From Sporosarcina sp. FSL K6-3457 (GTDB lineage: Bacteria > Bacillota > Bacilli > Bacillales_A > Planococcaceae): 64,000 bases of DNA. The DNA lies in assembly GCF_038007285.1 (NCBI RefSeq), contig NZ_JBBOWX010000001.1, positions 3,427,501 to 3,491,500 of the forward strand, read 5' to 3'. The position numbers and the translations under genes were made by a program. The number at the start of each line of letters is the position of its first letter. Positions within the stretch are counted from its first letter, which is position 1. Of the stretch, positions 45,704 to 54,813 are shown one piece after another. Below the pieces are notes generated by a model. The model did no database searches. It was not told the DNA's origin and saw only the letters and a list, made by a program, of their open reading frames with translations.

Positions 45704-46333
45704 ATGCTAGTTAGGGATTTATATTTACCAAAACAAGATGTAATCATTGCACATACTGAGCAAACTGTTATGGACGTGTTAAACAAAATCAAAGAAAGTG
45801 GCTACCGATGCATTCCTGTTGTGGACAGTAATGAGAATTATAAAGGAATGATTTACAAAGTACATTTGATTGAATTTATTTATGAGGACGACGGAGATAA
45901 AAACACATCTGTCGAGCAATTGTTGAAGCACCAGGATGCCTTTATATCTGAGCGATCTTCTTTCTTGAATGCTTTAATTGACATTAAATCTTTACCTTTT
46001 TTAAGCGTTGTTGAAAACGGTAAGCTGATTGGCATCTTAACGCATAATAAGGTGGAAAGCGTGTTGGAGGATGCATTTGGTTTAACAACAGGTGGTATTA
46101 ATATCACGATTTCATCAACCGAAGCAAAAGGCATGATTGAAAAACTAACGAAAACACTACGCGGCGAAAATATTGAAGGTATGTTTACGCTGGATAATGG
46201 TTCGGTCTTGGCACGAAGAGTTGTGATCACGCTGGAGGGTGATAAGTCGGATGACGATATTGACAACTTGAGTCACAAGCTGGAGAAGAATGGTTTTAGA
46301 ATTTTGCATATTGACCGTATTGAACAAAAGTGA
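45704..46333 (+). CDS. CBS-domain protein with C-terminal ACT-like domain (CbpA-like)
   Basis: The 209-residue protein has two CBS motifs (about 1-120: TVMDVLNKIKESGYRCIPVVD; FLNALIDIKSLPFLSVVENGKLIGILTHNKV) and an ACT-like C-terminus (about 128-209). The layout and length resemble CbpA, a cyclic-di-AMP-binding protein of Listeria, but that is inference from architecture. GGGAGG lies upstream of the ATG. Monocistronic with a strong terminator. Confidence 0.75.
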   Translation: MLVRDLYLPKQDVIIAHTEQTVMDVLNKIKESGYRCIPVVDSNENYKGMIYKVHLIEFIYEDDGDKNTSVEQLLKHQDAFISERSSFLNALIDIKSLPFLSVVENGKLIGILTHNKVESVLEDAFGLTTGGINITISSTEAKGMIEKLTKTLRGENIEGMFTLDNGSVLARRVVITLEGDKSDDDIDNLSHKLEKNGFRILHIDRIEQK

Positions 46334-46342
46334 ATGAAAAAG

Positions 46343-46388
46343 AAAAGGCTAGATCACAGCGAACAATTTCGCTTGAACTAGCCTTTTT
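46343..46388. terminator. bidirectional terminator, CBS/GNAT genes
   Basis: AAAAGGCTAG / CTAGCCTTTT with an inner GCGAA/TTCGC pairing. Confidence 0.75.
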
Positions 46389-46405
46389 ATAGTTACACAA
46401 TACTT

Positions 46406-46861
46406 TTACTTCCGCTCCTTTTCAAACGAAGTGATCAACAAACCTTCCATTACTTTCATTTCCCCCGTTTTTACGAATCCACTTTTTTCATAGAAATAGA
46501 TAGCTGGTGTATTTTTAGAACCTGTTGATACAATCAGGGTTTCATCACCTTCTCCACAACCTTCAATGAACTCCAGCAACCTCCCGGCAATTCCTTTTCT
46601 AAAGTGTTTGGGATGCACCATTAATCGATGAATATCAATGATCCCCACTTCTATTTTTATAGAAATGACTCCGCCCAACTCTCCATCGACATAACAGCCA
46701 TAGAACATTTCTCCACATCGTTGCAACATGCTAACCGTATCCTTTAACGGTGGGATATCATAGAAATCAATCAACTCTGCCTCTACCTGATACGAAGGGA
46801 GTTGAACGCTTAGTACCTCTTCAGCAAATTGGGAATTTGTAATGTCTATTTTCTTTATCAA
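46406..46861 (-). CDS. GNAT-family N-acetyltransferase
   Basis: The 151-residue protein shows the acetyl-CoA loop HPKHFRKGIAGRLLEFI (about 85-100), preceded by strand 4 GIIDIHRLMV. The C-terminal part is TGSKNTPAIYFYEKSGFVKTGE, the usual GNAT helix 4/strand 5. Single gene; substrate unknown. Confidence 0.85.
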   Translation of the reverse strand: MIKKIDITNSQFAEEVLSVQLPSYQVEAELIDFYDIPPLKDTVSMLQRCGEMFYGCYVDGELGGVISIKIEVGIIDIHRLMVHPKHFRKGIAGRLLEFIEGCGEGDETLIVSTGSKNTPAIYFYEKSGFVKTGEMKVMEGLLITSFEKERK

Positions 46862-47010
46862 TGTGATTCTCCTTTCATTTAATTTTAAGGCTCAAACTAT
46901 TATGACGTATCTTTTTCGAGTTCCAAGTATATACTATAGCAAGGTGTTTCCTTTGTTTCGTTTATTTCTTTATTTACTAAACGATGTGAGTTATAATGGA
47001 GGTGAAAGAG

Positions 47011-47421
47011 GTGGATAATATGCCAACAATTCTTGATGACTATAAACCACAAATAACGGAAGAACAAGCGATGCTGAGCCAAAAATCAATAAACTTTGTC
47101 AAAGTCCTGATGCTTCAAGAAGAGCTTGAAAGAGAGCGAGAAAGACTTTATCAAGAACTTAGCGAAATAGAGAAGAAAGAAGCTTTTGAAGTTTTGAGTA
47201 AGCAATTCAATATTCCGGATTTTATTACTGTTCGTGATGTCTCTGAAATTCTAGGAATTACACCACAGATGGTCCGAAGACACTGTTCTGACGGGAAACT
47301 TAAATCCCACCAAACGCTAGAAGGTAGTGGCAAATGGCGAATTGACACTGAGCAATTTATGGATAAACCAAATTGGGATAAGTTCATTGAAAAACGAGCA
47401 AAACTAAAAAACAATCCATAA
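47011..47421 (+). CDS. helix-turn-helix (excisionase-like) antitoxin of a PIN toxin
   Basis: The 136-residue protein has a coiled-coil middle (LQEELERERERLYQELSEIEKK) and an excisionase/MerR-like winged helix (TVRDVSEILGITPQMVRRHCSDGKLKSHQ, about 75-105). GTG 47011 is 6 nt after GGAGGTG; the earlier ATG overlaps a TATAAT -10 box, so it is unlikely as start. 59 bp upstream of a PIN-domain gene: a type II toxin-antitoxin layout. Confidence 0.75.
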   Translation: MDNMPTILDDYKPQITEEQAMLSQKSINFVKVLMLQEELERERERLYQELSEIEKKEAFEVLSKQFNIPDFITVRDVSEILGITPQMVRRHCSDGKLKSHQTLEGSGKWRIDTEQFMDKPNWDKFIEKRAKLKNNP

Positions 47422-47480
47422 ACATCGCAGAAACAGTTCTCGAATACCTAGACGATGTAGAGTAGATTGTCAGGGAGTCG

Positions 47481-47940
47481 ATGAGGAAGTTGAAATCATA
47501 TACACTAGATACAAATATATTTAGATACGCAGTGAACCCAACCGGTAGTGACAATTTACGAAGAGCAGCCAAACTTTTTTGGAAAAACGCTTTACTTGAA
47601 TTCAAAAATGGGAAGGCTATTCTTCTAGTACCAAGAGAGGTTATTCGTGAACTAGAAGTTCAATCATTTAACTTACCCGAGAAAGAAAACCGTAAAATTG
47701 CAGGTCTATTAGAACTTTGTCAAGAAGTCTCACCGAGTCGTTTATCCCCAGAAATTGAACATAAGAACAGACAAGTAACTTCTTACGTTCGTTCTAAATT
47801 TTAAAGAGGATATTGGTAGAGACAAAATGGAATACGGTGGTGTGTCCGACGCACGAATACTCTATACCGCTTACATTGAAGATGCTATTTTAGTCACAGC
47901 AAACATTAAAGACTTCTTTGAATTAGACCAAGAATTATGA
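47481..47940 (+). pseudogene. PIN-domain toxin, frameshifted
   Basis: The first frame (47481-47804) encodes the PIN N-terminus with YTLDTNIFRY (catalytic Asp) and PREVIRELE (Glu). It then hits TAA at 47802. The +1-shifted frame continues without a break as DIGRDKMEYGGVSDARILYTAYIEDAILVTANIKDF to a stop at 47938-47940, supplying the missing C-terminal acidic residues. Removing one T from the TTTT at about 47799-47802 restores a single 150-residue PIN protein. Either inactivated or a sequencing error. Confidence 0.75.
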
Positions 47941-48105
47941 AGAAACGCCCGTAGTACCTATCCCCGAGCGTTTCTTTTTGTATTTATGCCTAGACAATCG
48001 CAGTTTCAGACTATAACTCCGCATAGCATTTAGAACACCTTTTATTCCCAAATTAAATAACTCATCCTACATTCAAACTAACTTCTCCAATTCTTCCACC
48101 ATTCC

Positions 48106-48351
48106 TTGTATCACTTTCTTAAAGTTTCGCTTTCCTTCTTCACAGTCAGTCACCTGGGGCTCCTGGTACTCGGTATTATGACATTTCTCACAGACCTCTC
48201 CTTCATTTGGCTAATCGCCGCAAGTATCATTATTATCACTTCGAGAATACTTAATGGTTTGGCTCTTTACGGAAAAAATAATTGGTCCCATTATATTGTG
48301 ACAAGTGGAATTTTGCTTACCATTATCATATTACATATGGGGAACTATTAA
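48106..48351 (+). CDS. possible small membrane protein
   Basis: An 81-codon open frame with three hydrophobic stretches (SHLGLLVLGIMTF, FIWLIAASIIIIT, YIVTSGILLTIIIL). No good ribosome site precedes the TTG at 48106 or the ATG at 48178, so it may be a fragment. No family recognised. Confidence 0.35.
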   Translation: MYHFLKVSLSFFTVSHLGLLVLGIMTFLTDLSFIWLIAASIIIITSRILNGLALYGKNNWSHYIVTSGILLTIIILHMGNY

Positions 48352-48357
48352 ACACCT

Positions 48358-48822
48358 TTATGTTCTCCTTATGCGAACTTCACCTTCTCGATTATTTGCA
48401 TCATCCCATGTCACCTGAATTTCAAAAGTACCCTCTTCAAAGAATAAAGGAAACCTTCTTCGAATCGACTGTTGCATCGGCAAATTGAGACAGTCTTCAA
48501 TAGGTGCCCAAACCAGTTTGCCTTCAGGTGGATTGTCTAGCAATTCACCTGTAAAATCTTTTGTCAGATAGTTAAAGATCATATACCTGTCATTAGCAAC
48601 CGGATTCACATATTCATAAAGACCTTTGTACACTAGATTCTCAACTTCTAACCCTGTTTCCTCTCTGACTTCCCGGATTGCTCCTTCGACGATACTTTCC
48701 GGAAAATCCACCTGTCCACCCGGCGGGATAAAACCTTTGAAATGATCATGTTGTCTATCTAACAGTAAGACTTTATCGCCATCTTGAATCATGCAAACCG
48801 TCCATATTTTATAATTAACCAC
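48358..48822 (-). CDS. Nudix hydrolase
   Basis: The roughly 154-residue protein has a complete Nudix box (GGQVDFPESIVEGAIREVREETGLEV, about 35-60: G, then REVREE catalytic glutamates). Similar to MutT/8-oxo-dGTP pyrophosphatase-like proteins; true substrate unknown. GTG 48822 (9 nt after GGGAGG) fits better than the ATG that abuts that sequence. Confidence 0.85.
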   Translation of the reverse strand: MVNYKIWTVCMIQDGDKVLLLDRQHDHFKGFIPPGGQVDFPESIVEGAIREVREETGLEVENLVYKGLYEYVNPVANDRYMIFNYLTKDFTGELLDNPPEGKLVWAPIEDCLNLPMQQSIRRRFPLFFEEGTFEIQVTWDDANNREGEVRIRRT

Positions 48823-48853
48823 ATCATACATCCTCCCTATTCAACACATACCA

Positions 48854-48890
48854 AAAAGCGAGGACACCTCTCACAGTGCACCTCGCTTTT
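48854..48890. terminator. terminator after the Atg22-like MFS gene
   Basis: AAAAGCGAGG / CCTCGCTTTT arms; on the minus strand it follows the MFS stop codon. Confidence 0.7.
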
Positions 48891-48894
48891 CTAG

Positions 48895-50157
48895 TTAAGC
48901 AGCGTTCACTTTATCATCTGGTTCTGGAACTTTCGCAAGTATAGCAAGCCCGATAACGAACAACACAACGAGGCTGAATACACCATTTGCGGAGCTCCCT
49001 GTCAGCTGCGTCGTCAACGCCACCAATAAAGGGCCCATGACGGATGCAAATTTCCCGAAAATATTATAGAAGCCGAAAAACTCGTTTGCTTTTTCTTTCG
49101 GGACAATTCTAGCAAAATAGGAACGACTAAGCGCCTGGATGCCGCCCTGTGACGTTGCAACAAGCATCGCCAATATCCAGAAGTCCATCGTTGTTTTCAT
49201 GAAATACGCATAAATACAAACGATAATATAAACAAAAATGCCGACATACAGCATCTTTTTCCCTGTGAATTTCTGCGCCAGTTTACCGTAAAGAATCGAA
49301 AATGGTGCAGCTACTACTTGCGTGACAAACAAAATAATAAGAAGACTTGTCGAGTCAATCCCTAAATCAGTTCCGTAAGCCGTTGACATATTAATAATCG
49401 TTCCAACACCATCGATATAAAAGAAATAAGCGAGTAAGAATAAAAACACTGTCCGATATTTACGAATTTCTTTAAATGTCCCACCAAGACGTCTGAAACT
49501 ACCACCGAGTATATTCGGCTCACGTTTCACGCCATGAAGCTGATGCACATTTTTCAGCATCGGGATCGTAAAGACAAACCACCAAATGGCTGTAATGACA
49601 AAGGCAAGCCTACTCGCCATAGACACCGCAAGTGGAAGTACTTCATTTTGCGCCAATAAAATAATAGCAATACTAATAATAAATGGAATCGTACTCCCGA
49701 TATACCCTAAACCAAAACCACGGGCAGATATATGGTTCATCTGCTTTTCTGGTGTGACGTCAATGAGAAACGCATCATAAAATATATTTGCGCCATGAAA
49801 ACCCACTGCAGTAATGACGTAAATAATTAATAACCACAACCAATTATCCCCCGGTACAAATGCCAATGAGATAGTAGATACTGTCCCCATTAGGAAGAAG
49901 AACAAGAAAAACTTCTTCTTTAACCCTTCGTAATCTGCAATCGCCCCTAAAATCGGCCCAATCATTGCCAATATGAATGTTGCAATGGCAACTGAGTAGC
50001 CCAAATACGCCGTCGAATTAGACAAACTCACGCCAGCATCTGTCGCAACCGCCTTATAATATAGCGGAAAAACCGCCGTAGTAATAATGATGGAATACGC
50101 CGAGTTCGCCCAATCATAGAAAATCCAACTATTCTCTTGTTTCGTATACTTCTTCAT
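48895..50157 (-). CDS. MFS transporter, Atg22/UMF1-like
   Basis: The 420-residue protein has twelve helices. The N-terminal NSWIFYDWANSAYSIIITTAVFPLYY is the hallmark of the vacuole effluxer Atg22-like/UMF1 family; GFHGANIFYDAFLIDVTP is also typical. ATG 50157 lies 7 nt after AAGGGG. Amino-acid or other small-molecule efflux is a guess; substrate unknown. Confidence 0.85.
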   Translation of the reverse strand: MKKYTKQENSWIFYDWANSAYSIIITTAVFPLYYKAVATDAGVSLSNSTAYLGYSVAIATFILAMIGPILGAIADYEGLKKKFFLFFFLMGTVSTISLAFVPGDNWLWLLIIYVITAVGFHGANIFYDAFLIDVTPEKQMNHISARGFGLGYIGSTIPFIISIAIILLAQNEVLPLAVSMASRLAFVITAIWWFVFTIPMLKNVHQLHGVKREPNILGGSFRRLGGTFKEIRKYRTVFLFLLAYFFYIDGVGTIINMSTAYGTDLGIDSTSLLIILFVTQVVAAPFSILYGKLAQKFTGKKMLYVGIFVYIIVCIYAYFMKTTMDFWILAMLVATSQGGIQALSRSYFARIVPKEKANEFFGFYNIFGKFASVMGPLLVALTTQLTGSSANGVFSLVVLFVIGLAILAKVPEPDDKVNAA

Positions 50158-50223
50158 CCCCACACCCCTTCCTATAGACAGTCTACATGAAAATGAATGT
50201 AAACGTTGTAAATATTCAATCTA

Positions 50224-51522
50224 CTAAAACTGCAAAAACTCCTCCATCACCTTACCATCTGTCTCCCCTAAATCCAGCCCTAGCAATCTTGCAAACGTCG
50301 GTCCCTCATCAACCAACCGCATATGCTCAATTTCTACATTCGGCTGAATCCCTTTCCCCTTCGCAATAAAAACCGTCGAGTAATTCTCTTTTCCAGGCGA
50401 ATAGCCGTGAGATGCGTGTGTATACTTACCTGCCGCCACATCCTCCGCTGCAATGAAATCAATCGGCTCTCCATCTACATGCTCTGTAAAATAAAAACCA
50501 CAACGTGCCTCCACCATAAAAGCAGCCTGCTCGTCCGCCCCTCGTAGTCCTGCCTCAGCGCCTTCCAATACAAATTCAATACCATTATCTTCATTAACCG
50601 CAAGGGAGTGTAGCAGCGCACGCACTCTATCCTTCACCTGCTCATCCTTTACGTAAATATAAGCCGAACCATCATTACTCTTACAATATGCCTGCCAATC
50701 TTTCACCATGCCGTGCCCATTCAATTGAATCAAACCACTGTCCTTCAGTAACACATTCAACTTAACGGCCCTCGAGTGATCCAGTGAACTATGATCCCCC
50801 AGCGCGACAATCGTCGTCTGGTCGTACATGCCACTATCCTTCAAAGCCGCCAAAATCTCACCGAGCCGTCTATCGTGGCGATGAATAGCTACATGTGCTC
50901 CCTCTGATGAAAAGCCATGATGGTGGCGTTGTGTATCAAGGTCTACCAAATGAACCAGCATCAGGTTCGGTTTTTTCGTTTGAATCGTATGTACAGTCGA
51001 TGCAGTCACGAAATCATCCAATTCCGGCTGAGCAATCCCCTTCCGCAGATGTCCAAACTTATTATTCATCTCAAGCTGATACCGCTTGCTACCATTCATA
51101 AAGGACACAGCAATTTGGTGATGCCATGGGCGATTCGCAAAAATTTCAGGCATATGATAATCAATCTTCGCCTTTGCCGTCACAGGCCATAGCAATGCCG
51201 CGGTCGACAATCCGGCTTTTTTTGCCTCATCATATAACGTTGTCCCTTTGATATGACGACGATGCCAGTACCAATCTGGCGACGATCGATTCGGCTGAAG
51301 CAACGTATTCGTCACAACGCCATGCCGATTTGGAAAATTCCCTGTCACAATACTCGCATGACACGGGTACGTCACCGACGGGTAAATCGTCTCGACCTCT
51401 CTACAAATCGCCGCCTTGTCCAACAGCTCCTGAAAATGCGGCAGCGTCTCTAACATCGGAAGATCAAGTGACGATAAACAATCAAATGAAAGTACAAGTA
51501 AATGATCTGTTAAACGTGTCAT
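50224..51522 (-). CDS. nucleotide pyrophosphatase/phosphodiesterase family protein (alkaline phosphatase fold)
   Basis: The 432-residue soluble enzyme has the two-metal site residues: VLSFDCLSS (Asp), YPSVTYPCHASIVTG (nucleophile Thr), HLVDLDTQRHHHG (Asp/His), ALGDHSS (Asp/His) and HASHGYSPG (His). No signal peptide. GGAGG is 6 nt before the ATG. It lies 14 bp after a methyltransferase gene, so probably the same transcript. Likely cleaves phosphodiester or phosphate esters; substrate unknown. Confidence 0.88.
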   Translation of the reverse strand: MTRLTDHLLVLSFDCLSSLDLPMLETLPHFQELLDKAAICREVETIYPSVTYPCHASIVTGNFPNRHGVVTNTLLQPNRSSPDWYWHRRHIKGTTLYDEAKKAGLSTAALLWPVTAKAKIDYHMPEIFANRPWHHQIAVSFMNGSKRYQLEMNNKFGHLRKGIAQPELDDFVTASTVHTIQTKKPNLMLVHLVDLDTQRHHHGFSSEGAHVAIHRHDRRLGEILAALKDSGMYDQTTIVALGDHSSLDHSRAVKLNVLLKDSGLIQLNGHGMVKDWQAYCKSNDGSAYIYVKDEQVKDRVRALLHSLAVNEDNGIEFVLEGAEAGLRGADEQAAFMVEARCGFYFTEHVDGEPIDFIAAEDVAAGKYTHASHGYSPGKENYSTVFIAKGKGIQPNVEIEHMRLVDEGPTFARLLGLDLGETDGKVMEEFLQF

Positions 51523-51536
51523 ACGATGCCTCCTTT

Positions 51537-52379
51537 TTATGATTGATTAGCACAGAATACATACGTGGACATTGGCTGAGTGCTACGAGTTTGTTCCAAT
51601 AAAGTCACTTCAGATTGAATGAGTAACTTTAATTTTTCAGGCACATCATCAAGTTTACTAATCTCCTCTTTATAATCATCTAACGTCATCGTAATTTCCC
51701 ATTTCGCATCCTGCAACTGTGGCGAATGAATAGATTGTTCATTAGTAACCGTCCATCCCGCACTTTGCGCAATCCGCTTGACATCATCGGGCGTAAATAG
51801 CGTACGTATATTAGACAAACTGCTTTCCTTGAAGCACTCATACTGCGATTGAATCAGAACAGCCAAAAAATGAGAGTATTGCTCAATCGTTTGAATACGC
51901 GCATCCCATTCCGCAAAGCATAAGCGCTTGCCCCATTTTCTACTCTTCTCCAAAATAGCTTCCAGTTCCTCAAACGACCTCAAATACCACGAGCAATGCG
52001 AGAACACAATATAATCAAAACTATCTTCTGGAAAATCAACATCCGCCGCTAAAACATCAACGTTGAACTCCATTTGAACCTGTTTACCTAAAACCGATTG
52101 CTGTAAGTAACGAGCAGCATCGCCGACTGTGATGGGCGCTCCATAATCAGGAGCCGCAATATCCACGCCGTGGACAAACCCCGCTTCTCCAACGACATAC
52201 GCCAATGCAGCCGTCGTATCCCCTTGTCCACAGCCAATTTCTAAGACACGGCTACCTTCTTTAATTCCCCATGCCTGCACCAACTTCAAACGATGCTCCG
52301 TCTGAATTCGTTGAACAGCATTCATATCCTTATCAGACGACATACATTTAACAATGGTTTCAATCATTTCCTCGCTCAT
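51537..52379 (-). CDS. class I SAM-dependent methyltransferase
   Basis: The 280-residue protein shows motif I VLEIGCGQGDTTAALA (about 45-60), acidic loop HGVDIA, and DYIVFSHCSWYLRSFEELE (motif IV/V region). Substrate unknown. Lies between the Schlafen-like regulator and the phosphodiesterase in one direction. Confidence 0.85.
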   Translation of the reverse strand: MSEEMIETIVKCMSSDKDMNAVQRIQTEHRLKLVQAWGIKEGSRVLEIGCGQGDTTAALAYVVGEAGFVHGVDIAAPDYGAPITVGDAARYLQQSVLGKQVQMEFNVDVLAADVDFPEDSFDYIVFSHCSWYLRSFEELEAILEKSRKWGKRLCFAEWDARIQTIEQYSHFLAVLIQSQYECFKESSLSNIRTLFTPDDVKRIAQSAGWTVTNEQSIHSPQLQDAKWEITMTLDDYKEEISKLDDVPEKLKLLIQSEVTLLEQTRSTQPMSTYVFCANQS

Positions 52380-52450
52380 ATACGCACCCCAAATCCACTT
52401 TCTATAAAGTACAGTTCGATTAAACTAAGTACTTTCCCTCTATTAGCTAA

Positions 52451-53737
52451 TCACATTTTCACACGATACTTGGTCGCAGGCCCACGCCCCATGCGTTCAA
52501 TCACATCTGAAGCAACAAGTTCAGTTATCAACTGACGAACGGATGATTTACTTCTATCAAGATAGTTTTCTAATTCTTTACTCGTAAAAGTCTCATGTTG
52601 CTTCATCCAACCCATCAAATTTAACGAAACACCTTGATCCTTTTTCAATGACACTAAATCCTTTTTTGGCAATGTAACAACGAAAGCGTTTGGTCCAATC
52701 TCCCAAAATGGTTCTTGCTTTACACCTGCATAACTTTCTCTTATCCGCTGTAACCCCGTTCCATAACTCTCAATCCATTTCAATCGATAAAAACAGTTCG
52801 CCAATTTGGAGTTACGGCTTTGTGAAATCCCTAATTCAATATCCTCGACAGACAGACCTTGAACCAAACCACCTACCGAAACAATCTCGATTCGATCATC
52901 GAAAATATGGATTAAAATACTGCCACTAAATCCGTAATCACGATGCACCACGGCGTTGATCAATGCTTCGCGTAGCGCATCACTTGGATATTCTGATGTT
53001 TCGATTCGCTGCAGCCCATTAAATTCAGCCACACTTGCATTATGCATTTGTAAATAGTCATATACATCATTCACTTGCTTTAAAAGCGAACCACCGAATT
53101 CCTTACGATCTCGAAACTCCAACTTCGTAATCCCTTGGTAACGCGCGCATTTGACAGTATGCTCACATTGCTCCGATAACAGTAAACCAAGATTCGTATA
53201 ATACCCTTCCTCATTCATAATCCCAAGCGTCCTTTGCTGTGTTTGCCCAAAAGACAATCCCTCTTCAGTAAACAACCGCTCAGCATAATCAAATGCCAAA
53301 GTTTGATTCATACAACGTATATTTTCAAAACTTGTGCCATCCGACTCCATAATCATCTTACGGATTGCCTCGTCTGATGCTGGATTTACGGTCGTCCCAT
53401 GACGCACAAAAACACCGGATGGCTTCATCCCTTTGCTAGCTAGATGATAAGGTCTCCTAGTTCCTCTGGCAATCTCAATTTCAATAACTTCCTTCCCTTC
53501 TATCGATATTATTTCAGCCTGTGTATACACAAGCACATCGGATTTGATGCTATCACGTAACATGCTACTAATCGACTCAAGATCCTGCTGTGCATGCGGA
53601 AGCCCTATCACGGAACCGTCATCCTCCACTCCAATAACAATTGTTCCACCATTTGTATTTATAAAGGCGATAACTTCTTTTTTCAACCCATCCGTTACCT
53701 GACGTTTCAACTCAATTGCCGAACTCTCCTCATACAT
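52451..53737 (-). CDS. AlbA_2/Schlafen-domain regulator with winged helix
   Basis: The 428-residue protein has an N-terminal AlbA_2 (Schlafen) domain (ELKRQVTDGLKKEVIAFINTNGGTIVIGVEDDGSVIG), a GHKL-like ATP-binding part (ALREALINAVVHRDYGFSG at about 250; IEIVSVGGLVQG), and a C-terminal winged helix (FTSKELENYLDRSKSSVRQLITELVASDVIERMG). Often annotated as RecG-like transcriptional regulators. Its promoter carries a three-fold ATCGAT array, which suggests autoregulation. First gene of the run to 50224. Confidence 0.85.
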   Translation of the reverse strand: MYEESSAIELKRQVTDGLKKEVIAFINTNGGTIVIGVEDDGSVIGLPHAQQDLESISSMLRDSIKSDVLVYTQAEIISIEGKEVIEIEIARGTRRPYHLASKGMKPSGVFVRHGTTVNPASDEAIRKMIMESDGTSFENIRCMNQTLAFDYAERLFTEEGLSFGQTQQRTLGIMNEEGYYTNLGLLLSEQCEHTVKCARYQGITKLEFRDRKEFGGSLLKQVNDVYDYLQMHNASVAEFNGLQRIETSEYPSDALREALINAVVHRDYGFSGSILIHIFDDRIEIVSVGGLVQGLSVEDIELGISQSRNSKLANCFYRLKWIESYGTGLQRIRESYAGVKQEPFWEIGPNAFVVTLPKKDLVSLKKDQGVSLNLMGWMKQHETFTSKELENYLDRSKSSVRQLITELVASDVIERMGRGPATKYRVKM

Positions 53738-53759
53738 TTCTAGCCCTCCTCATTAATTT

Positions 53760-53784
53760 ATCGATTAAATCGATTATAATCGAT
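53760..53784. promoter_or_regulatory. three ATCGAT half-turn-phased sites over the -10 box
   Basis: ATCGAT at 53760, 53769 and 53779 (9 and 10 bp apart), interleaved with TATAAT (minus strand), about 25 bp upstream of the AlbA_2 gene. Phasing on one face of the helix suits cooperative binding of a repressor. Confidence 0.55.
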
Positions 53785-53897
53785 TACTTTTCACATTATT
53801 TATTTCCAGTTTTCCCTTTCCATGATAATATTTATTCAAAACCCTTCAGCGAATTGCGTTAATACAGTCCAATAGAATTATTTGAAGTAAAGAGGCG

Positions 53898-54812
53898 ATA
53901 GCTATCCAACAGTTACCACTACTACAACAAGTCATCGATTATATCGAGGTACATATTAAAGAGGACATCAAACCTGAGGAACTAGCTAAATTAGTTGGCT
54001 ATTCTCCTTATCATTTTTATCGAATTTTCGATAAAAATATCGGGTACACCATTATGGATTATGTCTTAAAAAGAAAATTGCAATACGCATTATACGATTT
54101 AGCACAAGGTAAAAAAGTCATCCAAATCGCTTTGGACTATGGTTTTGAGACACATTCTGGCTTTACAAAAGCTTTCAAAAAAGTTTTTGGTAGTCCACCA
54201 AGCCTATATCGATTTCATTGTCCTATATCATTACCCCAAAAACTCAATCTATTAAGCCTCCGTGAAAAAAGGGTAGGTGGCATTATCATGCAGCCGAAAA
54301 TTGTACAGAGGCCCGCTTTCGATATTGCCGGTAAAACATTTGAAAGCACTATAGAAAATATTTCCTACACAAGAGATGCCCCAGCCTTTTGGGATCAAAG
54401 AATTTCTTCAGATGAAGCAATCGAAAGCACATTGTATGAAGCCCTAACTCCTGAAAAACATGGGGAATATTGTATCAATCTAAGCAGTCAAGACATAGAG
54501 GACAGATTTACTTATTTGTTTGCAGTCAATTACGATCAAAACGTTCAGTTACCTACTGGACTGACAGCGCTACAAATTCCAGATACAACTTATGCTGTTT
54601 TTAGAACTCCACTCGTTACAGTTGAACAATTTGTCTCCTCCATAAAAGGGACATGGCAATACATTTTAGAAGATTGGCTTCCAGAATCGCTTTATGAAGT
54701 CGATGAAACAAGCTATGACTTTGAATATTATGATGAACACTGCCATCACTGGGAATATGAAAAAATTTATATGGAAATCTATTTGCCGATTAAAGAAAAA
54801 TCCAAGGAGTGA
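53898..54812 (+). CDS. AraC regulator with GyrI-like effector domain; start codon apparently lost
   Basis: From 53898 the frame encodes a complete AraC DNA-binding domain (PEELAKLVGYSPYHFYRIFDKN and VIQIALDYGFETHSGFTKAFKKVFG) followed by a GyrI-like/effector domain (about 130-304). The only standard start (ATG 54054) would delete the first helix-turn-helix. Upstream, AAAGAGG is followed by ATA GCT ATC; an original ATG-to-ATA change is the simplest reading. It may be translated from ATA, truncated, or dead. Its stop lies 1 bp from the convergent MFS gene. Confidence 0.65.
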   Translation: MAIQQLPLLQQVIDYIEVHIKEDIKPEELAKLVGYSPYHFYRIFDKNIGYTIMDYVLKRKLQYALYDLAQGKKVIQIALDYGFETHSGFTKAFKKVFGSPPSLYRFHCPISLPQKLNLLSLREKRVGGIIMQPKIVQRPAFDIAGKTFESTIENISYTRDAPAFWDQRISSDEAIESTLYEALTPEKHGEYCINLSSQDIEDRFTYLFAVNYDQNVQLPTGLTALQIPDTTYAVFRTPLVTVEQFVSSIKGTWQYILEDWLPESLYEVDETSYDFEYYDEHCHHWEYEKIYMEIYLPIKEKSKE

Positions 54813-54813
54813 C

